The notes below the pieces were generated by a model, which saw only the letters and a program-made list of their open reading frames with translations, searched no databases and was not told where the DNA came from. A program made the translations under genes and the position numbers. From Mycolicibacterium monacense (GTDB lineage Bacteria; Actinomycetota; Actinomycetes; Mycobacteriales; Mycobacteriaceae), in NCBI RefSeq assembly GCF_010731575.1, contig NZ_AP022617.1, forward strand, positions 3,224,001-3,288,000: a DNA stretch of 64,000 nucleotides, in the 5' to 3' direction. Shown piece after piece: positions 57,293 through 64,000 of the stretch (its first letter is position 1; each line of letters opens with the position of its first letter).

Positions 57293-58492
57293 ATGACCGA
57301 GACGCTGACCCGAGAAGCCGGTACCGGCACCCCACTGGCGGAGTACTTGCAGCGCGTTCGTGCCATCACCCCACTGATCCGGGCCGAAGCCGAGGGCATG
57401 GAGCGGGCTCAGACGCTGAGCGACGCCGTCCGCGATGCGATCGCCGAGCAGGACCTGCACCGCATGTTGGTCCCGACCGAACTGGGGGGCGGGGGCCTGC
57501 TGCCGAGTGAGGGCCTGCGGGTGTACGAAGAGATGGCCAAGGCCGACGCGTCGACCGCGTGGGCGTTCATGGCGACCTCGTGGTCCACCGCCGAGGTGCT
57601 CGGCTACCTCAAGCCCGAGGTGGCCAAGGATCTCATGAGCCGGGACGAGGACTTCCGCGTCGCCGGTCAGCTGCTCCCCCGATACCCGGCCAAGCAGGTC
57701 GAAGGCGGTCTGATCGTCGAGGGCAACTTCGCCTTCGCCAGCGGGTCGGACCACGCCACCTGGATCGGCGCCGGCGTGTTTCTCGCCGACGAGGACGGCA
57801 ACGCGATCCTCGGTGAGGACGGGCAGCCGCAGCCCCGGGTGGCCATGTTCCCCAAGGCCGAGATCGACCTCAAGCAGAACTGGGATGTCTGGGGCCTCGG
57901 CGCCACCGGCAGCCACGACTACCGGGTGGACAAGAAGTTCGCGCCCGACGAGCACACCATCGTCACCTTCGGTGGCACGCCCTACCGCTCGGAGACGATC
58001 TACAAGCTGTCCAACGAGTTCGTCGGCCCGCTGCCGCACGTCCCGGTGGTGCTCGGTATCGCGACCCGCGCGCTGGAACTGCTTGCCGCGGTGGCGATCA
58101 AGAAGTTCCGGCCCAACTACGGCGGCCCGATCGGCGAGGCCGACATCTTCAAGATCGAGTTCGCCCGGATGGAGGCCCTGCTGCACGCCGTCCGCCTGTC
58201 GTTCTACGACCTCGTCGAGTCGACGGAGGCCACCGTGGACGCCGGCCACACCCGCACCCCGGAGCAGATGGCCCGGATGCGTCAGCAGCTGGCCTTCAGC
58301 CATGAGACCATGGACACCATCGTCGGCTTCGCACACCGCTGGAGTGGCAGCCAGAGCATCGGCCGCACAAGCACATTGGGCCGATACGTGCGCGATATGC
58401 AGGTCGCCACCCAGCATCTGCTGGTGGACCCGAAGTTCTTGGCCGATGCGGCGACCGATCTGCTCCCGATCTATGCGGCGGCCGGAGCCTGA
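57293..58492 (+). CDS. HsaA/acyl-CoA dehydrogenase-fold flavin-dependent oxygenase
   Basis: 399 residues, AGAAAGG-like site upstream. Acyl-CoA dehydrogenase fold, but the pattern is closer to class D flavin monooxygenases such as HsaA: FASGSDHATWIGAGVF (HsaA has a similar SGCDHASW segment), DVWGLGATGSHDYRV, and C-terminal LGRYVRDMQVATQHLLVDP. The catalytic Glu of true acyl-CoA dehydrogenases (YEG motif) is absent. It would need reduced flavin from a separate reductase; the one at 32102 is a candidate. An alternative is a desaturase-like acyl-CoA dehydrogenase. Followed by a 16-base stem terminator. Confidence 0.82.
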   Translation: MTETLTREAGTGTPLAEYLQRVRAITPLIRAEAEGMERAQTLSDAVRDAIAEQDLHRMLVPTELGGGGLLPSEGLRVYEEMAKADASTAWAFMATSWSTAEVLGYLKPEVAKDLMSRDEDFRVAGQLLPRYPAKQVEGGLIVEGNFAFASGSDHATWIGAGVFLADEDGNAILGEDGQPQPRVAMFPKAEIDLKQNWDVWGLGATGSHDYRVDKKFAPDEHTIVTFGGTPYRSETIYKLSNEFVGPLPHVPVVLGIATRALELLAAVAIKKFRPNYGGPIGEADIFKIEFARMEALLHAVRLSFYDLVESTEATVDAGHTRTPEQMARMRQQLAFSHETMDTIVGFAHRWSGSQSIGRTSTLGRYVRDMQVATQHLLVDPKFLADAATDLLPIYAAAGA

Positions 58493-58656
58493 GCCTGTGA
58501 TCGACCCGGACCGAGTCCTGCGTCGCGACCCACTTCGGCGGGTCGTCGTGGAGCTTTGTCTTGGGCGCAAAGTGTTTCGCATTGAGATGGCTCTCGGCGA
58601 CCGGCGCCTCCGCCCGACTCCGGTGCCCTGACAGGAGAGATCAGGTCAGCGGTCGG

Positions 58657-58699
58657 CCGCTGCACCCGGGTGTGATGGTCAACCACCCGGGTGCAGCGG
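58657..58699. terminator. Perfect 16-base inverted repeat, bidirectional terminator
   Basis: Perfect arms (CCGCTGCACCCGGGTG and complement) with an 11-base loop, 7 bases before the stop of the convergent esterase and 165 after the HsaA-like stop. The region 58493-58656 holds no recognisable gene. Confidence 0.85.
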
Positions 58700-58705
58700 A
58701 ACGGC

Positions 58706-59602
58706 TCACAGTCCGAGACTCTTGCGGATGAACGCTCCGGCTTCGTCGGCGGCATCGACGCCCTCCGGCAGAATCGACGAGAAGAGCGGCCATACATGCA
58801 CCATGTCGTCGTAGACAGAAACCGTTGCGGTGCCGCCCCGTTCCGTGATCGCCATCGCGGCGCGACAGGAGTCGTCGAGAAGCACCTCGCCGGAGCCGAC
58901 GAGGAACAACGACGGCGGCAGCGCTCCGAGATCGGCGAACACCGGCGAGGCCAGCGGATCCTGCGGATCGTGGCCCTGCAGGTAGGCCTCCCTGAGGTTC
59001 GCGATCGATCCTCGGGAGACGGCGACGTCCTTACCGTCGTAGAGATCCACGCTCGCACCGCTCGCCGTGAAGTCCAGCAGCGGTGAGATGAACACTGCCG
59101 CCGCGGGCAGAGGTGTGCCCCCATCGCGCAGTGCCGTCAACGCGGCCAGTGTCAGCCCCCCACCGGCGGAGTCGCCTCCCACCGCTACGTTCGTCGCACC
59201 GAGGGTCGACACCAGGTCTGAGATCACCGCGGCACCATCGTCGACCGCGGCCGGGAACTTGTTCTCCGGTGCGCGCCGATAATCCGGCAGCACCACGGTG
59301 ACACCGGACGCACGCGACAACGTGTGGCCGAGATCTTGAAACCCCCTGGCGCTGCCGAGGACGTATCCGCCACCGTGGCACCACACGAGCACTTTGTCGC
59401 GGGTTGCGCCCTCGGCCGTCACGGTCAGAACCGGCACACCACCGATCTCACCGGAGACGGGCTCGACCCCCGCGGGCAGTTCGAACTGCAGCAACAGCTC
59501 GTCGTATGCCGTTCGCAAGTCCTCCACAGAGGCCGTCGCCGGGTCCGGAAAGCCCTCCACATACATCTTCTCGACGCGTGCCAGCGCCTCAGTCCTCGCC
59601 AT
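58706..59602 (-). CDS. HSL-type alpha/beta hydrolase (lipase/esterase)
   Basis: 298 residues from MARTEALARVEKM; an ATG four codons upstream (59614) is possible. Motifs: CHGGGYVLGS near residue 75, PDYRRAPENKFPAAVDD, nucleophile GGDSAGGGLT near 142, acid GSGEVLLDDS near 233, His in VHVWPLF near 265. Close in layout to the esterase at 32595, so the two are probable paralogues. Plausibly hydrolyses the ester made by the Baeyer-Villiger enzyme (inference). Confidence 0.92.
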   Translation of the reverse strand: MARTEALARVEKMYVEGFPDPATASVEDLRTAYDELLLQFELPAGVEPVSGEIGGVPVLTVTAEGATRDKVLVWCHGGGYVLGSARGFQDLGHTLSRASGVTVVLPDYRRAPENKFPAAVDDGAAVISDLVSTLGATNVAVGGDSAGGGLTLAALTALRDGGTPLPAAAVFISPLLDFTASGASVDLYDGKDVAVSRGSIANLREAYLQGHDPQDPLASPVFADLGALPPSLFLVGSGEVLLDDSCRAAMAITERGGTATVSVYDDMVHVWPLFSSILPEGVDAADEAGAFIRKSLGL

Positions 59603-59733
59603 GGTCGCGATCATTGCATAGTTGGCGCTAACTTTCGAGCATTTTGCCTGGCTCTTTCGACCTTCTACGATTCCTACTATCATAATCGCTGTTCACAAAT
59701 GTACGACAAGACCTCGACCGAAGGACGTCAGCC
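59603..59733. promoter_or_regulatory. Divergent promoter region
   Basis: 131 bases between the esterase and the acyl-CoA synthetase starts. AT-rich at 59660-59705 (CTACTATCATAATCGC contains -10-like hexamers for the plus strand). No clear palindrome. Confidence 0.4.
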
Positions 59734-61845
59734 ATGACCCTCGTCTCCGACGGCGGTGCCTCAGTCAACTCGCTGGCCCGACTGCTGAATCCCAAGACGA
59801 TCGCCATCGTGGGGCTCAGCGACAAGTCACCGGTCGCCCAGTTCGTCGCCCCGACACTGGAGAGCGATGCCGAGGTCTACTTCGTCCACCCGACCGCGCA
59901 GACCGTCCTCGGGGCGCCCGTCTACCAGTCGATCAGCCAGATACCGGTCCCCGTCGACGCCGTGCTCTCGGTGATGTCCGCCGAACGGACCGTCGCGCTC
60001 GCCGAGGAGTGCGCGGCGCTCGACTGCGGCGGAATCGTCGTCTACGCGGCCGGCTTCTCCGAACTCGGCGCGGAGGGCGCGGACTACCAGGCCCGCCTTG
60101 TCGACGCGGTCAACCGCGGCGGAATGGCCGTCATCGGCCCCAACAGCCTTGGCTACATCAGCATGCCTCGCAGCCTGCACCTGACCGCATCCGCCGACTA
60201 CCACCCCGCGGCAGGAAGTGTGTCCGTCGTGTCCCACAGCGGCGCGATGATCGGCGGAATCGCGATCGCCGCGCGACAACGCACAGGCGTGGGGATTTCT
60301 CGGCTCATCTCGGCGGGCAACGAGGCGACCATCGATATGGCCGACTACCTCGATTTCCTGGCGACCGACCCCGACACCAGCGCCATCGGCCTTGTCGTGG
60401 AGGGGATTCGCCGCCCCGCCGAATTCTTCCGCGCGGCCCGGCGGTGCATCGCGGCGGGAAAGCCGATCGTGGCACTCAAGCTCGCCCGCAACAGCCGCAC
60501 GCAACAGATGGCGGCGTCACACACCGGGGCCCTCGCAGGCAATGCCTGGGCCTACGACGTCTCCTTCCGTCAGGTCGGCATCCAACTCGCCTATGACCTC
60601 GAGGAACTCGTCGACAGACTTGCCGTCGTCAGCCAGCTCGATCCCGGGCGGTGGACGGGCGTCGAGCGCATCGGCGTGGTCGCCGGAACGGGCGGCTTCG
60701 CCTCCCTCGCGTTCGACGTCGCGGAGGCCGAGGGGCTCGTGCTGCCGCCTCTCGACAGCCTCGCCGAGTGGGTGGCGGCGACCATCCCAGGAATCACTGT
60801 CCCCAATCCCCTTGACACAACCGGCTTCGGCGCGACGTTCTGGACCGACATCGTCGACCGCTACGGCGGGTGCGACGAGCTGGATGCCGTCGTTTTCGTC
60901 AACATGTGGGGAGACAGCGACGACACCCCGATGTACCGCCGCCTCATCGAGGATGTCGCGGTGGCCGCACGCCGCTACGGCAAGCCCGTGGCAATCGCCG
61001 CCGGGGCAGGCGCGGTTGGCGCCTTCGCCAAGGAGGTCATCGGCGACGACGGAGTGGTCGCGCTCGGCTACGGAATCCGCGGCACCCTGCGAGGTCTGCA
61101 CACCCTGAACACCTTCGTTCACGATCGTGAGAGCCTCTCCAGCGCAATAGATGTCGTGGCACCGATCCCGCGTCCGTCGACACACGTCACTGACGCTGCG
61201 AACGGCAGCCGATTTCTACCGTTCGGCGAGGTCATGGCGCTGTTGGAGCGGTTCGGGATCCCCACGGCCCCATACCTGGTGCTCGGGGACGGCGACGACG
61301 TGGCCAGTCCGTCCTTCGCAGGCCCCTATGCCGTCAAGCTCGCCGACGTGGCGCACCGGACCGAGCTGGGTGCAGTCGCCCTCAACGTCGCCCCCTCGGA
61401 ACTGCCGAGCGCCGTCGCCCAGATGCGTGACATCGCAGCGGCACACGGCGTCGCACCGACCGTCGCCGTCCAACCGATGACCGTGTCGCGCGGTGAATTG
61501 CTGATCGGGATCGACGGCCGCAGCGAACTGGGCCCCATGGTGATGCTCGGACTGGGCGGTGTCTTCGTCGAGGTTCTGCAACGGATCGGCGGACGGCCGG
61601 CACCACTGACGCGGGCCGATGCCGAATCCCTCATCGAGGAGTTCCGTGACGTCCATCTGCTACACGGATTCCGTGGGTCGGAGCCGTGGCACCTCGACCA
61701 GCTTGCGGACACCCTGGTCGGCTTCGGGCAGCTCGCCGCGGCGGGCCACGAGTGGATCGAGTCGCTGGACGTGAATCCACTCCTGGTCACCGCGGACGGA
61801 CTGGTCGCAGTCGACGCACTCTGCATCGTCCGGGACGGCGACTAA
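59734..61845 (+). CDS. ADP-forming acyl-CoA synthetase (acetate-CoA ligase family), fused subunits
   Basis: 703 residues. Layout: CoA-binding Rossmann domain (NPKTIAIVGLSDKSP, residues 18-130), succinyl-CoA ligase-like domain (VSVVSHSGAMIGGIAIAARQ) and the phosphohistidine motif SHTGALAG with His at about residue 263, a second Rossmann-like domain (GVVAGTGGFASLAFDVAEAEG), then a C-terminal ATP-grasp domain (FGIPTAPYLVL, AVKLADVAHRTELG, GPMVMLGLGGVFVEVL). Makes an acyl-CoA with ATP going to ADP and phosphate, unlike the FadD at 55580. Actinobacterial members sit in lipid-catabolic clusters. The promoter is divergent from the esterase. Confidence 0.93.
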   Translation: MTLVSDGGASVNSLARLLNPKTIAIVGLSDKSPVAQFVAPTLESDAEVYFVHPTAQTVLGAPVYQSISQIPVPVDAVLSVMSAERTVALAEECAALDCGGIVVYAAGFSELGAEGADYQARLVDAVNRGGMAVIGPNSLGYISMPRSLHLTASADYHPAAGSVSVVSHSGAMIGGIAIAARQRTGVGISRLISAGNEATIDMADYLDFLATDPDTSAIGLVVEGIRRPAEFFRAARRCIAAGKPIVALKLARNSRTQQMAASHTGALAGNAWAYDVSFRQVGIQLAYDLEELVDRLAVVSQLDPGRWTGVERIGVVAGTGGFASLAFDVAEAEGLVLPPLDSLAEWVAATIPGITVPNPLDTTGFGATFWTDIVDRYGGCDELDAVVFVNMWGDSDDTPMYRRLIEDVAVAARRYGKPVAIAAGAGAVGAFAKEVIGDDGVVALGYGIRGTLRGLHTLNTFVHDRESLSSAIDVVAPIPRPSTHVTDAANGSRFLPFGEVMALLERFGIPTAPYLVLGDGDDVASPSFAGPYAVKLADVAHRTELGAVALNVAPSELPSAVAQMRDIAAAHGVAPTVAVQPMTVSRGELLIGIDGRSELGPMVMLGLGGVFVEVLQRIGGRPAPLTRADAESLIEEFRDVHLLHGFRGSEPWHLDQLADTLVGFGQLAAAGHEWIESLDVNPLLVTADGLVAVDALCIVRDGD

Positions 61846-61864
61846 CTAGGGCGCGTCAGCCTCC

Positions 61865-61924
61865 GCGAGCAGACACAGAATCGCGTGATCCGGTAAGGAT
61901 TCACGCGATTCTGTGTCTGCTCGC
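61865..61924. terminator. Long perfect inverted repeat between convergent genes
   Basis: Two 24-base arms (61865-61888 and 61901-61924) are perfectly complementary around a 12-base loop; the arms begin GCGAGCAGACACAGAATCGC. It fills the gap between the acyl-CoA synthetase and FadE5-like genes. The GCGAGCAGAC-type palindrome recalls an intergenic repeat family in mycobacteria; by function a bidirectional terminator. Confidence 0.85.
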
Positions 61925-61941
61925 TGGCATGGAGCGGTGCC

Positions 61942-63789
61942 TCAGAAGGCCGCTTCGTCCAGCTCCATCACGAAATCGCCGACGGTCTCCGCGATCTCGC
62001 GCTCGGCGGCGATCTTCGGGAGGACCTCGCGGGCGAAGAACTGCGCGGCGGCCACCTTCCCCTCGTAGAAGGAGATGTCTGAGGGCGCCTGCGGCTCAGC
62101 AAGTGCGGTCAGCGCGATGTGAGCACTCCTCAGCAGCAGCCATCCGACGAACACGTCGCCGAGGGCGAAGAGCAACCGCGTGGCGTTGAGACCGACCCGG
62201 TACACGGTGGTGGACTCATCCTTGGAGGCGGCGAGGTCGCCGGTCATCTTCGCGACGATCGCCTCGACGTTCGAGACCGCATCCCCCAGAAGTCGACGTT
62301 CGCCGGTGATCGGCGACGCCGGGTCGGATGCGGCGGCGAAGGCCTTGACCTCGTCCAACAGGTGCGTCAGTGCCACGCTCCTGTTGCGAACGATCTTGCG
62401 GAAGAACAGGTCCTGGGCCTGGATCGCGGTCGTCCCCTCATACACCGTGTCGATCTTGGCATCACGAACGTACTGCTCGATGGGATACTCGCGCAGATAG
62501 CCCGATCCGCCGAAGGTCTGCAGCGATTCGGTGCCCAGGACCACCCACGACCGTTCCGACCCGTAACCCTTCACGATCGGCAGGAGCAGATCGTTGACGG
62601 CTTCGGCCAACGCGGCGTCCTCGCCCGCGGCCGTCTTCACCGCGATCTCGTCCTGCCACGACGCGGTGTAGAGGACCAACGACCGCATGCCCTCGGCGAA
62701 AGCCTTCTGCGTGAGCAGTGAACGCCTGACATCCGGGTGGCGGGTGATGGTGACGCGGGGCGCCGACTTGTCCGACATCTGCGCGAGATCCGCCCCCTGC
62801 ACGCGCTGCTTGGCGTAGTCCAGGGCGTTGAGGTAGCCGCTCGACAAGGTGGCGATCGCCTTGCAACCGACCATCATCCGCGCGTCCTCGATGACCTCGA
62901 ACATCTGCGCGATCCCGTCGTGCACCTCACCCAGCAGCCACCCTCGCGCCGGAGCGTCGTCGCCGAGCGTCAACTCGCACGTCGTGGACACGTTCATGCC
63001 CATCTTCTTCTCGACGTTGGTGGCGTACACGCCGTTTCGCTCACCGGTGAGTTCGCCGGTGTCCGGATCGAAGTGGAACTTCGGGACGAGGAAGAGGCTG
63101 AGCCCCTTGGTACCGGGACCGCCGACGCTGTCGACACCGACGGGCCTGGCCAGGACGAGGTGGAGGATGTTGTCCGCCAGGTCGTGCTCTCCTGCGGTGA
63201 TGAACCGCTTGACGCCGTGGATGTTCCAGGTGCCGTCGTCGTTGGGGACGGCGCGGGTGCGACCCGCTCCGACATCAGAACCGGCGTCCGGCTCGGTCAG
63301 CACCATGGTTGCGCCCCAGCGCTTCTCGACGCCGATCTGGGCGATCTTGCGGTCCCGCTCGGTGCCGTGGTGCCAGACCACCCGCGCGGCGGTAGGCATG
63401 CCGACATATGTCCACAACGCGGGATTCGCCCCGAGAACGAACTCCGCCAGTGCCCAGTTGAGCGAATTGGGGGCGTCGGTACCGCCCAGTTCGGGGAGTA
63501 CTCGCAGGCGCCACCACTCGGCGTCCATCCATGTCTTGTATGCGCCGGCGAACTCGGGCGTGACCGTGACGGATCGGGTCGACGGATCGTAGACCGGAGG
63601 GTGACGATCAGCTTCTTCGAACGATTCCGCGAGATCCTCGCGCGCGAGCCGGTCCACCTCACGGAGGATGAACTTCGCGGTGTCGAGGTCGATGTCCCCG
63701 TACGGTTGCGCGCCGAAGAGGCGGTCGCGTTCGAGTAGCTCGAACAGGTTGAACTCGACGTCACGCAGGTTGCTTCGGTAATGGCCCAT
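61942..63789 (-). CDS. Acyl-CoA dehydrogenase, FadE5-like (long form)
   Basis: 615 residues; clear full-length match by recall to M. tuberculosis FadE5 (Rv0244c, 611 residues), from MGHYRSNLRD to the identical C-terminal MELDEAAF. Features: WGATMVLTEPDAGSDVGAGRT near residue 155, KRFITAG, MGMNVSTTCELTLG, DARMMVGCKAIATLS, and the catalytic Glu in DTVYEGTTAIQAQ near 435. The extended C-terminal domain (last about 150 residues) is that of FadE5-type enzymes. Dehydrogenates acyl-CoA to enoyl-CoA with FAD. GAGGGG ribosome site upstream. Confidence 0.96.
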   Translation of the reverse strand: MGHYRSNLRDVEFNLFELLERDRLFGAQPYGDIDLDTAKFILREVDRLAREDLAESFEEADRHPPVYDPSTRSVTVTPEFAGAYKTWMDAEWWRLRVLPELGGTDAPNSLNWALAEFVLGANPALWTYVGMPTAARVVWHHGTERDRKIAQIGVEKRWGATMVLTEPDAGSDVGAGRTRAVPNDDGTWNIHGVKRFITAGEHDLADNILHLVLARPVGVDSVGGPGTKGLSLFLVPKFHFDPDTGELTGERNGVYATNVEKKMGMNVSTTCELTLGDDAPARGWLLGEVHDGIAQMFEVIEDARMMVGCKAIATLSSGYLNALDYAKQRVQGADLAQMSDKSAPRVTITRHPDVRRSLLTQKAFAEGMRSLVLYTASWQDEIAVKTAAGEDAALAEAVNDLLLPIVKGYGSERSWVVLGTESLQTFGGSGYLREYPIEQYVRDAKIDTVYEGTTAIQAQDLFFRKIVRNRSVALTHLLDEVKAFAAASDPASPITGERRLLGDAVSNVEAIVAKMTGDLAASKDESTTVYRVGLNATRLLFALGDVFVGWLLLRSAHIALTALAEPQAPSDISFYEGKVAAAQFFAREVLPKIAAEREIAETVGDFVMELDEAAF

Positions 63790-64000
63790 GGTGGCTGCCC
63801 CTCACGGTGTGTTCGACCTGTCTTAAGCGGCCGGAAACGATGCCTGGACGGTCCCCAGGACCCACGCCAGTGCAGTCAGTGAACCATAACTCCGCCGCTT
63901 GAAGACGTCAACAATGCTCTGTACAGGTACACTGAGGAGGATAGTTAATACAAAATATGGTCATCAAGTTCGCACGATGCGGATGCGAAACTTGATCCAT
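63790..64000. promoter_or_regulatory. Upstream region of the FadE5-like gene with a palindrome
   Basis: 211 bases to the window edge with no gene seen. An inverted repeat, ATCAAGTTCGCA (63963-63974) and TGCGAAACTTGAT (63984-63996), is complementary except for one extra base and encloses a 9-base centre. AT-rich DNA at 63930-63960 (AGTTAATACAAAATATGG) may hold the promoter. It could be an operator or the terminator of a gene beyond the edge. Confidence 0.45.

Overview
The window is high-GC actinobacterial chromosome from a Mycobacterium or Mycolicibacterium-like organism, probably an environmental species rich in lipid catabolism. The evidence is protein-level resemblance to named M. tuberculosis genes (NuoL/M/N, the Rv3167c-Rv3171c block including AofH, FadA/FadB, FadE5), a complete-looking mce operon, CAP and DUF732 secreted proteins, F420-dependent LLM oxidoreductases and dense TetR-controlled beta-oxidation genes. 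I saw no tRNA, rRNA, CRISPR array or intact insertion sequence. All names rest on sequence recognition by eye; no search was run.

Bases 1-6441: the end of an SPFH/slipin gene translationally coupled to nuoL-nuoM-nuoN (proton-pumping subunits of complex I), then an enoyl-CoA hydratase. Bases 6460-16473: a solitary ABC ATPase, then a block matching Rv3167c-Rv3171c in order (TetR, APH-like kinase, conserved protein, aofH, hpx-like hydrolase) with an EthA-like monooxygenase and an LLM oxidoreductase inserted before aofH; an alcohol dehydrogenase pseudogene and a quinone oxidoreductase follow. Bases 16478-27012: small regulated units, namely a DUF5666-like exported protein, an SDR/TetR divergent pair with two operator-like palindromes, a His-rich DUF4396 membrane protein with a CsoR-type palindrome at its start codon, a tandem pair of large GTPases, a methyltransferase plus unusual MTHFR-like protein divergent from a flavin hydroxylase operon, and a membrane-anchored nucleotide cyclase.

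Bases 27160-34544: a catabolic cluster (SDR, SCP-x-type thiolase, two MaoC hot-dog dehydratases, a tandem double-TetR regulator, a RibB-like protein with a degraded active site, a flavin reductase, an HSL-type esterase, another SDR). Bases 34611-45900: an mce operon on the minus strand (yrbEA-yrbEB-mceABCDEF, two Mce-associated proteins, DUF732, CAP) whose first gene, yrbEA, carries a one-base frameshift. Bases 45901-46724 have no convincing gene.

Bases 46725-63789: a second catabolic cluster, with a P450 plus a one-component PDR-type reductase; an operon of LLM oxidoreductase, HAPMO-like Baeyer-Villiger monooxygenase, FadA-like thiolase and FadB-like multifunctional enzyme; an acyl-CoA ligase; an HsaA-like flavin oxygenase; an esterase; an ADP-forming acyl-CoA synthetase; and a FadE5-like acyl-CoA dehydrogenase. 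Taken together (inference), the mce importer sits between two halves of a pathway that hydroxylates a hydrophobic substrate, converts ketones to esters, cleaves them, activates the acids to CoA esters and beta-oxidises them. The substrate cannot be named from this window. Most convergent gene ends are separated by strong inverted repeats that look like bidirectional terminators.
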